From Gemmatimonadota bacterium (GTDB taxonomy: Bacteria; Gemmatimonadota; Gemmatimonadetes; Palauibacterales; KS3-K002), in assembly GCA_020344215.1 (NCBI GenBank), contig CP070815.1:4438755-4502754 (forward strand): a DNA stretch of 64,000 nucleotides. The letters run 5' to 3'. Within the stretch, counting starts at the first letter, position 1, and the number at the start of each line of letters is the position of its first letter. Positions 7,476 to 19,665 of this stretch are shown here, piece after piece. The translations under genes were made by a program, and so were the position numbers. Below the pieces are notes generated by a model. That model was not told where the DNA came from. It saw nothing but the letters and a program-made list of their open reading frames with translations, and searched no databases.

Positions 7476-8373
7476 CCGCTTCACCCTGCAGCAGTCGAGC
7501 GCGACGCAGCTCGCTACGCACCTGCGCGCGGCCTCTCTCATCCAGCGGCCTGAGCGGCGCCCGCGGCAAGCCGCCCACGAAGCCGACGAGATCCAAGGCG
7601 TACTTGACGCCGGCCACACCGAGGTCGCGCACGATCTTCGTGTGCGGCGATGAGATCCGCCCCTGCGCTGCTCCGGCCTGAGCCGCCGCGCCGGCCCGGA
7701 ACTTCTCGTACACCTCGACCGCGAGCTGCGGGGCGATGCAGCCGACGGCGACGATCCCGCCGGCCCCACCCATCTCGAGCGCGGCGTACAGCTTGGAGCC
7801 CGCACCTACCAGGACCCGGCACTCCTCGGGCGCCGCGTCGAGTAGCGCACCGAGGATCTTGAGGTCGCCCGTCGAGTCCTTGATGCCGGCGACGTTCGGG
7901 TGGGTCCCGAGCTCGGCCAGCAGTCCCGGTGTGATCTCGACCGGCACGAACTGCGGCACGTTGTAGAGGATGAGCGGAACCGGGATCGCCTCGGCCACCG
8001 TCTCGTAGTGCCGCCGCACCGTCTCCGGATCCATTCGCCCGCGGTAGTAACAGGGCGGCCGGACCAGAACGGCGTCGGCACCGACTTCCGCCACGGCGCG
8101 CGCCGCTCGTACCGCCGCCCGCGTCGATTCGGCGCCGGTCCCGGCCACGACCAGCCGCTCCGGCGGCACGATGTCGCGGGCCCACTCAACGAGCTGCACG
8201 ATCTCGCTCTCGTCGAGGAGCGGCGCTTCGCCGGTTGACCCGGCGACCACAAAGCCGTGCACGCCCGCCTTGAGCCAAGCGCGCAGGTTCCTCCGGAAGG
8301 GTATCGGTGCGATCTCGCCGGTGGCCTGATCGTACGGCGTCGTCACCGGCAGGATGACGCCTTCGAGCCTCAA
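7468..8373 (-). CDS. Dihydrodipicolinate synthase/aldolase superfamily protein
   Basis: Class I TIM-barrel aldolase of the DapA/NanA superfamily, 301 residues. The Schiff-base lysine lies in VAGIKDSTGD (about residue 165), the catalytic tyrosine in LILYNVPQF (about 138) and the substrate-carboxylate loop in GSTGEAPLL. The motif CYYRGRM and FVVAGSTGE recall 4-hydroxy-2-oxoglutarate aldolases rather than a strict DapA, so the substrate may be a hydroxy-oxo acid and not pyruvate plus aspartate semialdehyde. The start overlaps the pilT stop by four bases (ATGA). The superfamily is sure, the substrate is not. Confidence 0.85.
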   Translation of the reverse strand: MRLEGVILPVTTPYDQATGEIAPIPFRRNLRAWLKAGVHGFVVAGSTGEAPLLDESEIVQLVEWARDIVPPERLVVAGTGAESTRAAVRAARAVAEVGADAVLVRPPCYYRGRMDPETVRRHYETVAEAIPVPLILYNVPQFVPVEITPGLLAELGTHPNVAGIKDSTGDLKILGALLDAAPEECRVLVGAGSKLYAALEMGGAGGIVAVGCIAPQLAVEVYEKFRAGAAAQAGAAQGRISSPHTKIVRDLGVAGVKYALDLVGFVGGLPRAPLRPLDERGRAQVRSELRRARLLQGEADG

Positions 8374-9461
8374 ATCAGCTCCTGAACCAGTTGGTCTTCG
8401 CCCAGCGTCCTCATCCGTAGCTCGAAGTCCGCCGGGTTCGACGCCGCGTTCTTCGCTACCTCGTAATCCACCGAGCCCGCCTTGACCAGATCCATGAGGT
8501 TCTGGTCGAACGTCTGCATGCCGTACTGCGATCGACCCTCCTCCATCAGGTTGCGGATCTCGGCGAACTTCTCGGGCTGCAAGATGCAGTCACGGATAGC
8601 GCCCGTCACGACCATCACCTCGGCCGCAAGCACACGGCCCTGCTCGTCGGCGCGCGGCAGCAGGCGCTGCGAGATCACCGCGGCCAGCGATTCGCCCAGC
8701 CGCACCCGCAGCATCTCCTGCTCCTCGGGCGGGAAGACAGAGATGGTCCGGCTGATCGTGGTCGCCGCGTCCGGCGTGTGCAGTGTGGAGATCACAAGGT
8801 GACCCGTCTCGGTCGCCTTGATCGCCGTGTCGATCGTCTCGGTATCGCGCATCTCACCGATCAGGATCACGTCCGGGTCCTCACGCAGCGCGGCGCGCAG
8901 TCCCGTCTGGAACGAGCTGGTGTCGGTCCCCACCTCGCGCTGCGTGATCGAGCAGTTGATGTCGCGGTGCAGGTACTCGATCGGGTTCTCCAGGGTGATC
9001 ACGTGGCGGCGGAAGTTCTGATTGATGTAATTGATCATCGCCGCCTGAGTCGTCGTCTTACCGGACCCGGTGACACCCGTGACGAGAACGAGCCCGCGCG
9101 GCAGGGAGGAGATGTCGGGCAGCACCTTCGGCAGACCCAGCTCGTCGAACTTGGGGATCTCTACCGGGATGATCCGCAGCACGATCATGAAGCTGCCGCG
9201 CTGCTTGAGGATGTTGACGCGAAAGCGGCCCAAGCCCGGCACGCCCCAAGCGCAGTCGTAGTCGGTGATGCGGTCGATATTGTTGCGATCGCGCTCATTG
9301 GGAATCAAGCGGATCGCGACCTCGCGCGTCTGCTCGGGCGTCAACAGCTGCTTGGTCATCGGGACCAGCTCGCCGTGGATCCGCGCCCTGAACACATCGC
9401 CCGCCTTCACGTGCAGGTCGCTGGCACCGCGCTCGATCGCTGCCCTGAGTATCTTCTCCAT
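8370..9461 (-). CDS. pilT: Type IV pilus retraction ATPase PilT
   Basis: Hexameric secretion-superfamily ATPase that depolymerises type IV pili and drives twitching. The N-terminal PAS-like domain starts MEKILRAAIERGASDLHVKA. Walker A is VTGVTGSGKTTTQAAM (about residue 130), the Asp box is DPDVILIGEMRD, and the His box is GHLVISTLHTPDAATTI. The PilT hallmark AIRLIPNERDRN-type region is also present. Length (363 residues) matches PilT. No pilin or assembly genes are nearby, so the pilus itself must be encoded elsewhere. The C-terminus is coupled to the aldolase gene. Confidence 0.93.
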   Translation of the reverse strand: MEKILRAAIERGASDLHVKAGDVFRARIHGELVPMTKQLLTPEQTREVAIRLIPNERDRNNIDRITDYDCAWGVPGLGRFRVNILKQRGSFMIVLRIIPVEIPKFDELGLPKVLPDISSLPRGLVLVTGVTGSGKTTTQAAMINYINQNFRRHVITLENPIEYLHRDINCSITQREVGTDTSSFQTGLRAALREDPDVILIGEMRDTETIDTAIKATETGHLVISTLHTPDAATTISRTISVFPPEEQEMLRVRLGESLAAVISQRLLPRADEQGRVLAAEVMVVTGAIRDCILQPEKFAEIRNLMEEGRSQYGMQTFDQNLMDLVKAGSVDYEVAKNAASNPADFELRMRTLGEDQLVQELI

Positions 9462-9470
9462 AGCCCGCTC

Positions 9471-10520
9471 CTAATAGCCCGCCTTCTTGTCCACTACGTT
9501 CAGCAAAGGCTCCCCGGCGAGATAGCGCCGGGTGTTCTCGATGATCAGCTGCGTCTCCCGCTTCCAGAACCGCGGGGTGACCCCACCGATGTGCGGGGTC
9601 AGACAGACATTGTCCAGCTCCCACAAGGGGCTCTGCTCCGGGAGCGGTTCGTCCCGGTAGACGTCGAGGCCGGCGCCGCGGATCGAACGTGCTCGAAGCG
9701 CCTCGATCAGGGCCTCCTCGTCCACGATCCGACCGCGCGACACGTTGATCAGCACCGCGCCTTCCTTCATTGCGGCGAGCTCCGCCGCACCGATCAGCCC
9801 GTCGGTCTCCCGCGTGTGCGGGACGCTAATCACCACGTAGTCGCTACCCGCCAGGACCTCCGTGAGGTCCGCGGGCCCGAGCAGGCGCTCGACGCCCTGC
9901 GATGCGCCCGGCGCCGGCGCCCGATCAAGCGCCCAGACCCGCATGCCGAGACCCTGGGCACGCCGCGCCACCTCACGCCCGATCCCGCCCAGTCCGATGA
10001 TGCCGACCACGGAATCGACCAGCTCGCCCACCGGGCTCGGCGCGCAGGCGATCCGATCACGATCCCAGAGTCGGCCGGCCCGTCGACTCGCCTCCACCTG
10101 ATCGAACGCCCGGGCGAAGTAGAACATCATCGCCACCGCGTGCTCGGCCACCGGCACTCCGTGCGTGCCCGCCGAGTTCGTGAAGATCACATCGCTCTCC
10201 ACCATCTCCGGGAAGAGCGACCCGCCGACCCCGGCGGCACCCGAATGGACCCAGCGCAGCTTCTTCCCCGCGGCCAGAACCCCGCGCGGGATTCCGAACC
10301 CGCAGTAAACCTCCGCGTCCTCCAGCGCCGCCAACAGCGCCGGGCCAACCCGCGGTACGCCGTCGCCCGAGCCGTCGCTCTCCTCCGTCACCCGGATCAC
10401 TTCCCAGCCCGGCGGCAGGACGGCGCGAATCCTCTCCGCATCAGCCTCGGGCATGCACCAGAGGGGATAGCGGGAGGAAAACATGTCGATGACGAAACAG
10501 CGGGGAGAAGGGGGAGTCAT
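9471..10520 (-). CDS. D-2-hydroxyacid dehydrogenase (NAD-dependent)
   Basis: A 349-residue member of the D-isomer 2-hydroxyacid dehydrogenase family. The Rossmann NAD-binding motif is VVGIIGLGGIGREVARRAQG (about residues 165-184). The catalytic Arg is in INVSRGRIVDEEAL, Glu in DVYRDEPLPEQSPLW and His in CLTPHIGG. The N-terminal catalytic lobe is diverged, so the substrate cannot be read. The start ATG at 10520 gives a protein beginning MTPPSPRCFVIDMFSS; an ATG ten or so codons later is possible. It is separated from pilT by nine bases and likely shares its transcript. Confidence 0.88.
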   Translation of the reverse strand: MTPPSPRCFVIDMFSSRYPLWCMPEADAERIRAVLPPGWEVIRVTEESDGSGDGVPRVGPALLAALEDAEVYCGFGIPRGVLAAGKKLRWVHSGAAGVGGSLFPEMVESDVIFTNSAGTHGVPVAEHAVAMMFYFARAFDQVEASRRAGRLWDRDRIACAPSPVGELVDSVVGIIGLGGIGREVARRAQGLGMRVWALDRAPAPGASQGVERLLGPADLTEVLAGSDYVVISVPHTRETDGLIGAAELAAMKEGAVLINVSRGRIVDEEALIEALRARSIRGAGLDVYRDEPLPEQSPLWELDNVCLTPHIGGVTPRFWKRETQLIIENTRRYLAGEPLLNVVDKKAGY

Positions 10521-10582
10521 GATCGAGCCGTCGGGACCACCTCTCATATTATAATGCCGGGCGGTGTCTCGTGGTGAGGGGG

Positions 10583-11263
10583 CTAGTGGACTGTAATCCT
10601 CCTTACACCCTGCATCGCCGCCAGCTCTTGCAGCGCCGCGTCGCGGGCTCGGCCGCGGCCCAGGATCTCGTAAGAGGCCCGGAAGCGCTCCTTCTGCTTT
10701 TCCATCTTCTCCGGCTTCGCACGCAGACCGTGCTCCTCGAAGTGCGCGACGATGCGCTCGAAGATCTGCGCGTCGGGATCGGTGGTCACCTCGAGTGTAA
10801 CGGCGGTGCGTCGCCGGAAGAGGAAACCCTCGACGCGCCCCAGGAAGATGAGCGTCAAGGCGACGAGCACGGTTGCGCCTGCCGCCTCGACATAAGCGTG
10901 GGCGCCGACGGCGAGGCCGATAGCGGCCACGACCCACAAGGTCGCCGCGGTCGTGAGACCGACGACGCTGCCGCGCATGACCAGGATCGTGCCGGCGCCG
11001 ATGAAACCGATCCCCGAGACGACCTGCGCGGCGATGCGACCGGGGTCCGCCGGTCCCGTGGTGGCCGCAGCCGCCACCGCCTGCGAGACGTCCATCAAGA
11101 GAGTCGCGCCAACGCAGATCAGGATGTTGGTCCTGAGGCCTGCGGGTTTGCCCGACAGCTCGCGTTCCAGCCCGATGATGCCGCCCAGCACCGTAGCCAG
11201 CAGCAGCCTGCCCAGCAGGCCGAGCCGCAGCGTCTCTATCCAGGTCGGATCAATCCAGTCCAA
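10583..11263 (-). CDS. MgtC/SapB-like membrane protein
   Basis: A 226-residue membrane protein with an MgtC/SapB N-terminal domain: LLATVLGGIIGLERELSGKPAGLRTNILIC, the family signature with the conserved Glu-Arg-Glu, then GIGFIGAGTILVMRG and GLTTAATLWVVAAIGLAVG. Four to five helices fill residues 10-150. The C-terminal 75 residues form a cytoplasmic ACT-like domain (VTLEVTTDPDAQIFERIVAHF). MgtC-type proteins relate to Mg2+ stress and ATP synthase control in some bacteria; the role here is not readable. It lies 18 bases downstream of trpS. Confidence 0.88.
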   Translation of the reverse strand: MDWIDPTWIETLRLGLLGRLLLATVLGGIIGLERELSGKPAGLRTNILICVGATLLMDVSQAVAAAATTGPADPGRIAAQVVSGIGFIGAGTILVMRGSVVGLTTAATLWVVAAIGLAVGAHAYVEAAGATVLVALTLIFLGRVEGFLFRRRTAVTLEVTTDPDAQIFERIVAHFEEHGLRAKPEKMEKQKERFRASYEILGRGRARDAALQELAAMQGVRRITVH

Positions 11264-11281
11264 GGTACGATCCCTGCCCGC

Positions 11282-12298
11282 TTACTCCGCTTCGGCCTCC
11301 GCCAGCTCGGCGCCGCGACGCAGCCCCATCCGCCGGCGGACTTCCGTCATCGTCTGGGCGGCGACGGAGTGAGCGCGCTCCGCCCCGCTGCGAAGCACTT
11401 CGACCACGTAGTCCGGTTGCTCCTTCAACGCCAGCGCCCGCTCGCGTATCGGACGCAGCGCCTCGACGATGTTCTCGGCCAACCGACGCTTGCACTCGAT
11501 GCAGCCGATCCCCGCGCTCCGGCAACCCTGTTCGGCCCAGGCGACGTCATCCTCGCTCGAGAAGTGGCGGTGCAGGCTGAAGATGTTGCAGACGTTCGGG
11601 TTGCCGGGGTCGCTGCGCCGCTTGCGCGCCGGGTCGGTGAGCGCGACCCGGATCTTCTCCCAGATCTCGTCCGCTGTCTCGAGCACACCGATCGTATTGC
11701 CGATCGACTTCGACATCTTGGCCTGGCCGTCGAGGCCAAGCACGCGACGAACCTTGCCAACTATCGCCTGCGGCTCCGGGAAGTACTCGCCGAAACGCGA
11801 GTTCCACTTGCGGGCGATCTCACGGGTCAGTTCGACATGTTGTACCTGGTCCTCACCCACCGGCACCGCCACCGCGTGATAGAGCAGGATGTCCGCAGCC
11901 TGAAGAACCGGGTAGTTGAGCAGACCGGCGAGCACCGACTCCTGGCGCGCCGCCTTGTCCTTGTACTGGGTCATCCGCTCCAGCTCACCCAGCGGCGTGA
12001 CCGTGTTGAAGACCCAGGCCAGCTCGCTATGCTCCGGGACATTCGACTGAACGAAGATCGTGCATCTCTCGGGATCAAGACCCGCCGCCACCAGGGTGAG
12101 CGCCATGTCGAAGATCTGCATCGGCATCTCGGCCGGCTCGAACGGCTGGGTGATGGCGTGCAGATCGACGATGCAGAAGAAGCACTCGTACTGATCCTGC
12201 AGCGCGACCCACTGCTTCACCGCGCCGAGGTAGTTCCCGATGTGAAGTTCACCCGACGGCTGAATGCCGCTGAATATCCGGGGCTTGGGTGCGGTCAT
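11282..12298 (-). CDS. trpS: Tryptophanyl-tRNA synthetase
   Basis: Class I aminoacyl-tRNA synthetase charging tRNA-Trp. The HIGH-type motif is GELHIGNYLGAV (residues 16-27) and the KMSKS motif is intact at GQAKMSKSIGNTIGV (about 195). FSGIQPSG at the N-terminus and VGEDQVQHVELTREIARKWN are TrpS-specific. The length of 338 residues is normal. The start ATG at 12298 has only AT-rich heptad-like repeats upstream (12311-12341). Probably co-transcribed with the MgtC-like gene. Confidence 0.95.
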   Translation of the reverse strand: MTAPKPRIFSGIQPSGELHIGNYLGAVKQWVALQDQYECFFCIVDLHAITQPFEPAEMPMQIFDMALTLVAAGLDPERCTIFVQSNVPEHSELAWVFNTVTPLGELERMTQYKDKAARQESVLAGLLNYPVLQAADILLYHAVAVPVGEDQVQHVELTREIARKWNSRFGEYFPEPQAIVGKVRRVLGLDGQAKMSKSIGNTIGVLETADEIWEKIRVALTDPARKRRSDPGNPNVCNIFSLHRHFSSEDDVAWAEQGCRSAGIGCIECKRRLAENIVEALRPIRERALALKEQPDYVVEVLRSGAERAHSVAAQTMTEVRRRMGLRRGAELAEAEAE

Positions 12299-12310
12299 CG
12301 ATCACCTGTT

Positions 12311-12341
12311 GAATAATGAATATCGAATGCCGAATATCGAG
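12311..12341. repeat. Degenerate tandem heptad repeats (GAATATC type)
   Basis: GAATAATGAATATCGAATGC and the bases after it repeat a GAAT-N3/4 unit about four times in the trpS/inositol-phosphatase intergenic space. The sequence is markedly more AT-rich than its surroundings. A related stretch occurs at 29691-29722. Confidence 0.55.
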
Positions 12342-12468
12342 TCGTGGAGCTCGGACGCGATCGAAACCCGTCGTGCCGCGCGGCGTTCAGTATTCGGTCT
12401 CCGACACTCGCTATCCTCAGCCTGCATCGGCCGAGTAAGTTACCGTGCGGCAACAACATAATCAAGCA

Positions 12469-13275
12469 ATGAACTCTCTTGACGACCTCCTGCACGCCGC
12501 CCTCAGCGCCGCTAATGCCGCCGCCGACGTCCACCGGCGCAGCCACCCACTCGACCCCGGCGCCTGGACCGAGAAGGGCCACTCCGACTGGGTGAGCGAG
12601 GTGGACCACGCGGCGGAGGAAGCCGCCGTCGCCGTGCTGCGCGACGCTTTCCCGGTCCACGCCATCGCTGCCGAGGAGAGCGACTGGGGCGGGCCGGCGC
12701 CGGGCCAAGCCGAAGTCACGTGGTACATCGACCCCCTGGACGGCACCACCAACTACCTGCACGGGTATCCCTACCACGCAGTCGCCATCGCCGCCGTCGA
12801 TCCCGAAGGGCCGGCCGCTGCTGTGGTGATCAACTCCGCACGCTGGGAGACGTTCACGGCGAAACGCGGTGAGGGCTCGGAGAAGGACGGGCACCCGATC
12901 TCGGTGTCGCAGCTGACGGAGCTCAGGCAGGCACTCATCGGCACCGGCTTCCCCTTCAAGAAGGTGGAGCTGCTGGACGAGTACTTGGCGCAGTTCCGGG
13001 CGATCCTGCCGAGGACAAGCGGAATCAGACGCACAGGCTCGGCCGCGATCGACCTCTGCGATGTGGCCTGCGGGCGACTGGACGGTTTCTGGGAGCTTCA
13101 CCTGGCGCCGTGGGACGTGGCGGCGGGCGTGCTCGTTCTGCGCGAGGCGGGCGGCATCATCACCGACCTGGAGGGCGACGCCGATGTGCTCAAAGAAGGA
13201 GCGTTCGTGGCGGGCAACGCCGCGATATACCCCGCGCTCCGAGAAGTCCTCGATGGTGTGCAGGGTCGGCGCTGA
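12469..13275 (+). CDS. Inositol monophosphatase family protein
   Basis: Mg2+-dependent sugar/inositol phosphatase fold, 268 residues. The metal sites are visible: Glu in AIAAEES (about residue 67), the core WYIDPLDGTTNYLHGYPYHA (about 84) and the C-terminal PWDVAAGVLVLREAGG (about 210-225). The segment FTAKRGEGSEKDGHPISVSQ is slightly shorter than in relatives, which have a longer insert there. The ATG at 12469 is preferred; an upstream GTG at 12445 would add eight residues. It diverges from trpS. The substrate (inositol phosphate, histidinol phosphate or PAP) cannot be told. Confidence 0.88.
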   Translation: MNSLDDLLHAALSAANAAADVHRRSHPLDPGAWTEKGHSDWVSEVDHAAEEAAVAVLRDAFPVHAIAAEESDWGGPAPGQAEVTWYIDPLDGTTNYLHGYPYHAVAIAAVDPEGPAAAVVINSARWETFTAKRGEGSEKDGHPISVSQLTELRQALIGTGFPFKKVELLDEYLAQFRAILPRTSGIRRTGSAAIDLCDVACGRLDGFWELHLAPWDVAAGVLVLREAGGIITDLEGDADVLKEGAFVAGNAAIYPALREVLDGVQGRR

Positions 13276-13303
13276 AGGATCGTTCCCTGCGCGGTCGTGC
13301 GCG

Positions 13304-13412
13304 GTCGGAGGCGGGAGGAACACTCGCTTCGTGCTCGCGCCACCGGCCGAAGGCGACCGAACGCTCCGGCGTGAGCTCGCGAACTACGCGAGGTGGCCCT
13401 CCCGCCTCCTCC
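13304..13412. repeat. Dispersed palindromic element, type 2
   Basis: Arms GGAGGCGGGAGGAACAC (13307-13323) and GGTGGCCCTCCCGCCTCC (13392-13409) pair. The loop carries TCGCTTCGTGCTCGCGCCACC-like sequence and GAGCTCGCGAACTACGCGAG, almost identical to the copy at 2048-2158. Confidence 0.78.
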
Positions 13413-13511
13413 CTGGCGACTGGACGGCTGCAAGCCGCGCGAGCCGGTCCTCCACCCCCTGCCACGGGACCGGGAGCCGTGGCGGCCGTCGAGCGCGCGC
13501 CCTTGAAGATG

Positions 13512-14690
13512 TCAGGTCAGAATGATCCCCACGTCGGGCAGCGCGTGGCGCACTACCCAGCGGCGCATGAACGGGCTGTCAAACTCGTAGCGCCCTTCCC
13601 CCAGCTTGACCACGAGATCCGCTTCGATAAGCGAGTCGAGCGCCGCGGCCACGTAGGCGCTGCCCCTCAGACCGAAGCGATCGCGCGCCGCTTCCGAGTA
13701 GAGCTTCTCCTCGGCCGCCGCGATCGCCCGCAGCACGTTCTGCTGTAGCGCGGTGCGCCGCTCCCAGTCGGCACGCAACAGATCGTCCTCTTCATCCACG
13801 ACTTGATCGAGGGCGCGCCACACATCGCCCTCCCGAAGGTTGCCCGTCCGCGCACCGATCTGAAAAGCGGAGCGCGCGAGCAGGATGATGTCACGCGTCC
13901 GGGGCTGCGCCAGCTCTACGATTCGGCGACCCGCGCCCTGCGGCCGCACACCGTGGCTCTCGAGACGCGAGTCGATCCAGCGCGCCAGATGCCTCCCATC
14001 GATGGGGCCGAACGGTAGAAGCTCGAACAACTTGAAGAACGCCCGGTTCCTTCCCGTCATCGCCTCGATCAAGCTCTCCTTCGAGCCCGCCAGCACGTAG
14101 CTGACGTGCCGGTGCCGCTGAATCACCCCGCGGAGATGCCACTCCGCTTCCTCTCCACCGAAGCGATGGATCTCCTGGAACTCATCGAGCGCGATCCCGA
14201 TCGTCCTTCCCTTCTCCTCCGCCAGCCGCTCGATCGCGTCCAGCGCTTCCGCCAGCGTGTCTCGCTGCTCCTCGAGCGGCGCGTTCCGCTGTCCTACATC
14301 CAGCACCAACGTCGGGTGACCGGCCGCCGTATCCAGGACGATCGACACGCCCACACGCAGGTGGTTCACCAAATCACCTACCACGCTCTCCCAGCTGGAG
14401 CGCAACTGCCGCGTCGCCCCCTGGAGGATCCGGCTCGCCATGTCCGCCACCGTCGTCGCCGCAGAGAGATCGGCGATCACCGCCGCCTGCCGCTTCCGCC
14501 TGAGCCGCCAGACCGCCGACTCGATGGCCGACGACTTCCCCATGCGGCGCGGTCCGTAGACCAGGAGCTTCGCCCCCGGCTCGCCCAGCGCGCTGCCGAT
14601 GCGCTTGAGCTCCACCGCCCGGTCGGTGAAGTAGCGGCCGACGACGGTGCCGCCGACGCGGAACGGGTTCTTGCGTTTCTCAGTGGCCAT
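13512..14690 (-). CDS. AAA ATPase of the archaeal-type (STAND-like) class
   Basis: A 392-residue P-loop ATPase. YFTDRAVELKRIGSAL opens the domain. Walker A is VYGPRRMGKSSAIESAV (about residues 43-59), Walker B is TIGIALDEFQEIHRFGG, and sensor-1 is HVSYVLAGSKESLIEAM. It ends in a winged-helix-like segment (LRGSAYVAAALDSLIEADLVVK... FDSPFMRRWV). This architecture matches the archaeal ATPase (Arch_ATPase) family, often seen with regulatory or defence-like contexts, but no partner gene is next to it. The start ATG at 14690 is followed by MATEKRKNPFRVGG. Four ACTAA boxes lie upstream. Confidence 0.82.
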   Translation of the reverse strand: MATEKRKNPFRVGGTVVGRYFTDRAVELKRIGSALGEPGAKLLVYGPRRMGKSSAIESAVWRLRRKRQAAVIADLSAATTVADMASRILQGATRQLRSSWESVVGDLVNHLRVGVSIVLDTAAGHPTLVLDVGQRNAPLEEQRDTLAEALDAIERLAEEKGRTIGIALDEFQEIHRFGGEEAEWHLRGVIQRHRHVSYVLAGSKESLIEAMTGRNRAFFKLFELLPFGPIDGRHLARWIDSRLESHGVRPQGAGRRIVELAQPRTRDIILLARSAFQIGARTGNLREGDVWRALDQVVDEEDDLLRADWERRTALQQNVLRAIAAAEEKLYSEAARDRFGLRGSAYVAAALDSLIEADLVVKLGEGRYEFDSPFMRRWVVRHALPDVGIILT

Positions 14691-14730
14691 AGGCCGGCGA
14701 TTCGCGCTGGCGGCGGCGGGCGGGCCGCCC

Positions 14731-14789
14731 ACTAAGCTGATACTTACTAACCTGGTGGTTGCCGAAATGACTAATCGACATATTACTAA
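14731..14789. promoter_or_regulatory. Four ACTAA boxes upstream of the ATPase gene
   Basis: ACTAA occurs at 14731, 14746, 14770 and 14785 (TTAGT on the minus strand), spaced 15, 24 and 15 bases. This gives two identical 15-base pairs in an unusually AT-rich patch between the kinase and the ATPase. The spacing suggests an operator for a protein reading direct repeats. Confidence 0.45.
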
Positions 14790-14901
14790 GCTACGGCTTA
14801 TCTGCGGGCCGTCAACCGAGCGGCGCCCCAGCCGACCGGCGCAGCGCCGGCCGCCGCGCACGTTCCGCAGAAGCGGCTGAGACCGAGGAGAGGCTTGCCG
14901 G

Positions 14902-16209
14902 TCAGCCCGACCGCCACTTGATGAGGAGCAGCGCGCTCACCGCCAGCCAGATGAGGGCCAGGCCGCCGAACACCCAGTACTCGACGGGCTCGAACCGCTG
15001 GCGCCCCTTCTTGCCGTGAAACCAGGCGCCCGTGAGCACGGCGGGGAAGCCGGTGGCGATGGCGACCAGGGCCAGCTGATACACGACTCTCGGCAGCACT
15101 TCGCTCTCGACCAGCTGCCACGATACCTGCAGGACGATCCAGGCGACGGCGCCGTAGGCGATTACGATCTGCGGTAGACGGCGCTCCGTGATGCTCGAGA
15201 GGCGGCCGCCCGGGGCGGGCGCCCTCAGGGGCGGCATGGGCGTGACTTCGCCGGGCGAGGCGAGGCGCCGCGCCACGTCGGCGGCGTTGGGGCGATAGTC
15301 CGGCTCCTTGCTGAGACAGCGCCGGAGCACCGCCTCGAGGTCAGGGTCGACGTCGCCGCGCAGGTCGGAGAGTCGCTTCGGCTCTGCCTGAATGTGCGCC
15401 GCGATCAGCTCGCGCCGCGACTTCGCCAGGTAGGGACCGGCGCCGGTCAGCAGCTCGTAGCCGAGGATTCCGAGGGCGTAGACGTCGCTGCGCTCCGTGA
15501 GGTCCTGACCGGAGAGCCGTTCCGGGCTCATGTAGGCGGGGTCGCCTACCAGCTCGCCCGTCCTCGTCAGCCGCGCCGCCTGTCCCGCCTCGCCGCTGGC
15601 GAGGATCGCCGCGATGCCGAAGTCGCTGAGCAGCGCGCGGCTCGACTCCTCCTCGTAGAGCACGTTGTCGGGCCGCACGTCCCGGTGAACGATCCCCTTC
15701 TGATGCGCCGCCGCCAGGGCCGAGGCGACTTCAACGATGACGTTCCGCGCTTCGCTCACCGGCAGCGGACCCTCCGCCTGGAGGCGTTCGTCCATCGTCC
15801 GCCCTTTGACGTACTGCATGACGAAGAACGGCAGATCGTTGGACAGCCTTCCCACGCGGTGCACGGCGACGATGTTAGGGTGAGACAGGGCGGCGACCGC
15901 CTGCGCTTCACGCTCGAAACGAAGACGTGCGCGCTCGTCGCGAGCGAGCTTCGGCGAGAGGACTTTGACCGCGACGAGCCGCTTGAGCTGCCGCTCACGG
16001 GCCAGGTAGACGTACGCCATCGCGCCACGCCCCAAGCGCCTGACGATCTCCAGCTCCGGCGCCAGCTCGCTCTTGAGCAGTGCCTCCAGCTCGTCCGAAC
16101 CGCGATTCGGAATCGGGCTGTGGTTTTGCTCCACATCGGGGTAGCCGGACTGGTCGCCCCGTGAGGTATCGTTTGCCGACTCGCCCGGCTTCAGGTCGCC
16201 GGTGTCCAT
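14902..16209 (-). CDS. Transmembrane Ser/Thr protein kinase
   Basis: A 435-residue kinase. The catalytic domain (about residues 50-315) shows the glycine loop LGRGAMAYVYLA, VAVKVL with the ATP Lys, the catalytic loop IVHRDVRPDN, SDFGIA and SPERL. HRDVRPDN has Arg where most have Lys (HRDxKPxN), a variant tolerated in some bacterial kinases. Residues 345 to the end hold about three hydrophobic helices, so the kinase domain is cytoplasmic and anchored at its C-terminus. There is no extracellular sensor domain. It stands alone between the ATPase and the BNR protein. Confidence 0.9.
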   Translation of the reverse strand: MDTGDLKPGESANDTSRGDQSGYPDVEQNHSPIPNRGSDELEALLKSELAPELEIVRRLGRGAMAYVYLARERQLKRLVAVKVLSPKLARDERARLRFEREAQAVAALSHPNIVAVHRVGRLSNDLPFFVMQYVKGRTMDERLQAEGPLPVSEARNVIVEVASALAAAHQKGIVHRDVRPDNVLYEEESSRALLSDFGIAAILASGEAGQAARLTRTGELVGDPAYMSPERLSGQDLTERSDVYALGILGYELLTGAGPYLAKSRRELIAAHIQAEPKRLSDLRGDVDPDLEAVLRRCLSKEPDYRPNAADVARRLASPGEVTPMPPLRAPAPGGRLSSITERRLPQIVIAYGAVAWIVLQVSWQLVESEVLPRVVYQLALVAIATGFPAVLTGAWFHGKKGRQRFEPVEYWVFGGLALIWLAVSALLLIKWRSG

Positions 16210-16391
16210 CTCGCAGTCTCTCTCATAGGAAGCCTGGTGCCCACTGTGACGCGGACGTTAGTGCGCCGCCCGTAGCCGGGGCAAGTGTTGATACCTCGGG
16301 CACTCGCAAGCCTTCGATGGCTCTGGCGACTAGCGTCGGCAGCCGGCGACCGGCAGACAGTAGGCAAGAACGGCGGGGTTCCGACCTCCAG

Positions 16392-16413
16392 GCTACCGAT
16401 CACCGACCACCGA

Positions 16414-16425
<12 letters not shown>
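16392..16425. repeat. Degenerate tandem heptad repeats (GTAGTCG/GATCG type)
   Basis: GCTACCGATCACCGACCACC continuing CGACTACTGACTACC repeats a 7-base unit about five times. It overlaps the 3' end of the BNR gene by a few bases. The reverse complement matches the stretch at 59017-59054. Confidence 0.6.
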
Positions 16426-19563
<3,138 letters not shown>

Positions 19564-19665
19564 GGCTGTCCCTCCGATTGGCGCCCATTAGTGCGGCGAT
19601 CTGAAGCTGTGTTGATCGGAGAAGCTATCCTAGTAATCGGGTCCCGGCTGCGCCAGCGAGGGTTG

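Noticed and set aside
7468..8373. Calling the aldolase DapA and placing it in lysine biosynthesis
   Set aside because: Sequence motifs such as CYYRGRM fit hydroxy-oxoglutarate aldolases as well or better, and no other lysine gene is adjacent.
8778..12316. Two long plus-strand open frames (599 and 581 codons) opposite pilT, the dehydrogenase, the MgtC-like gene and trpS
   Set aside because: They are antisense to well-recognised genes, have Arg/His/Gln-rich compositions without domain motifs, and come from high-GC codon structure.
12295..13323. A minus-strand frame of 342 codons across the inositol phosphatase gene
   Set aside because: Antisense to an enzyme with clear metal-binding motifs; no motifs of its own.
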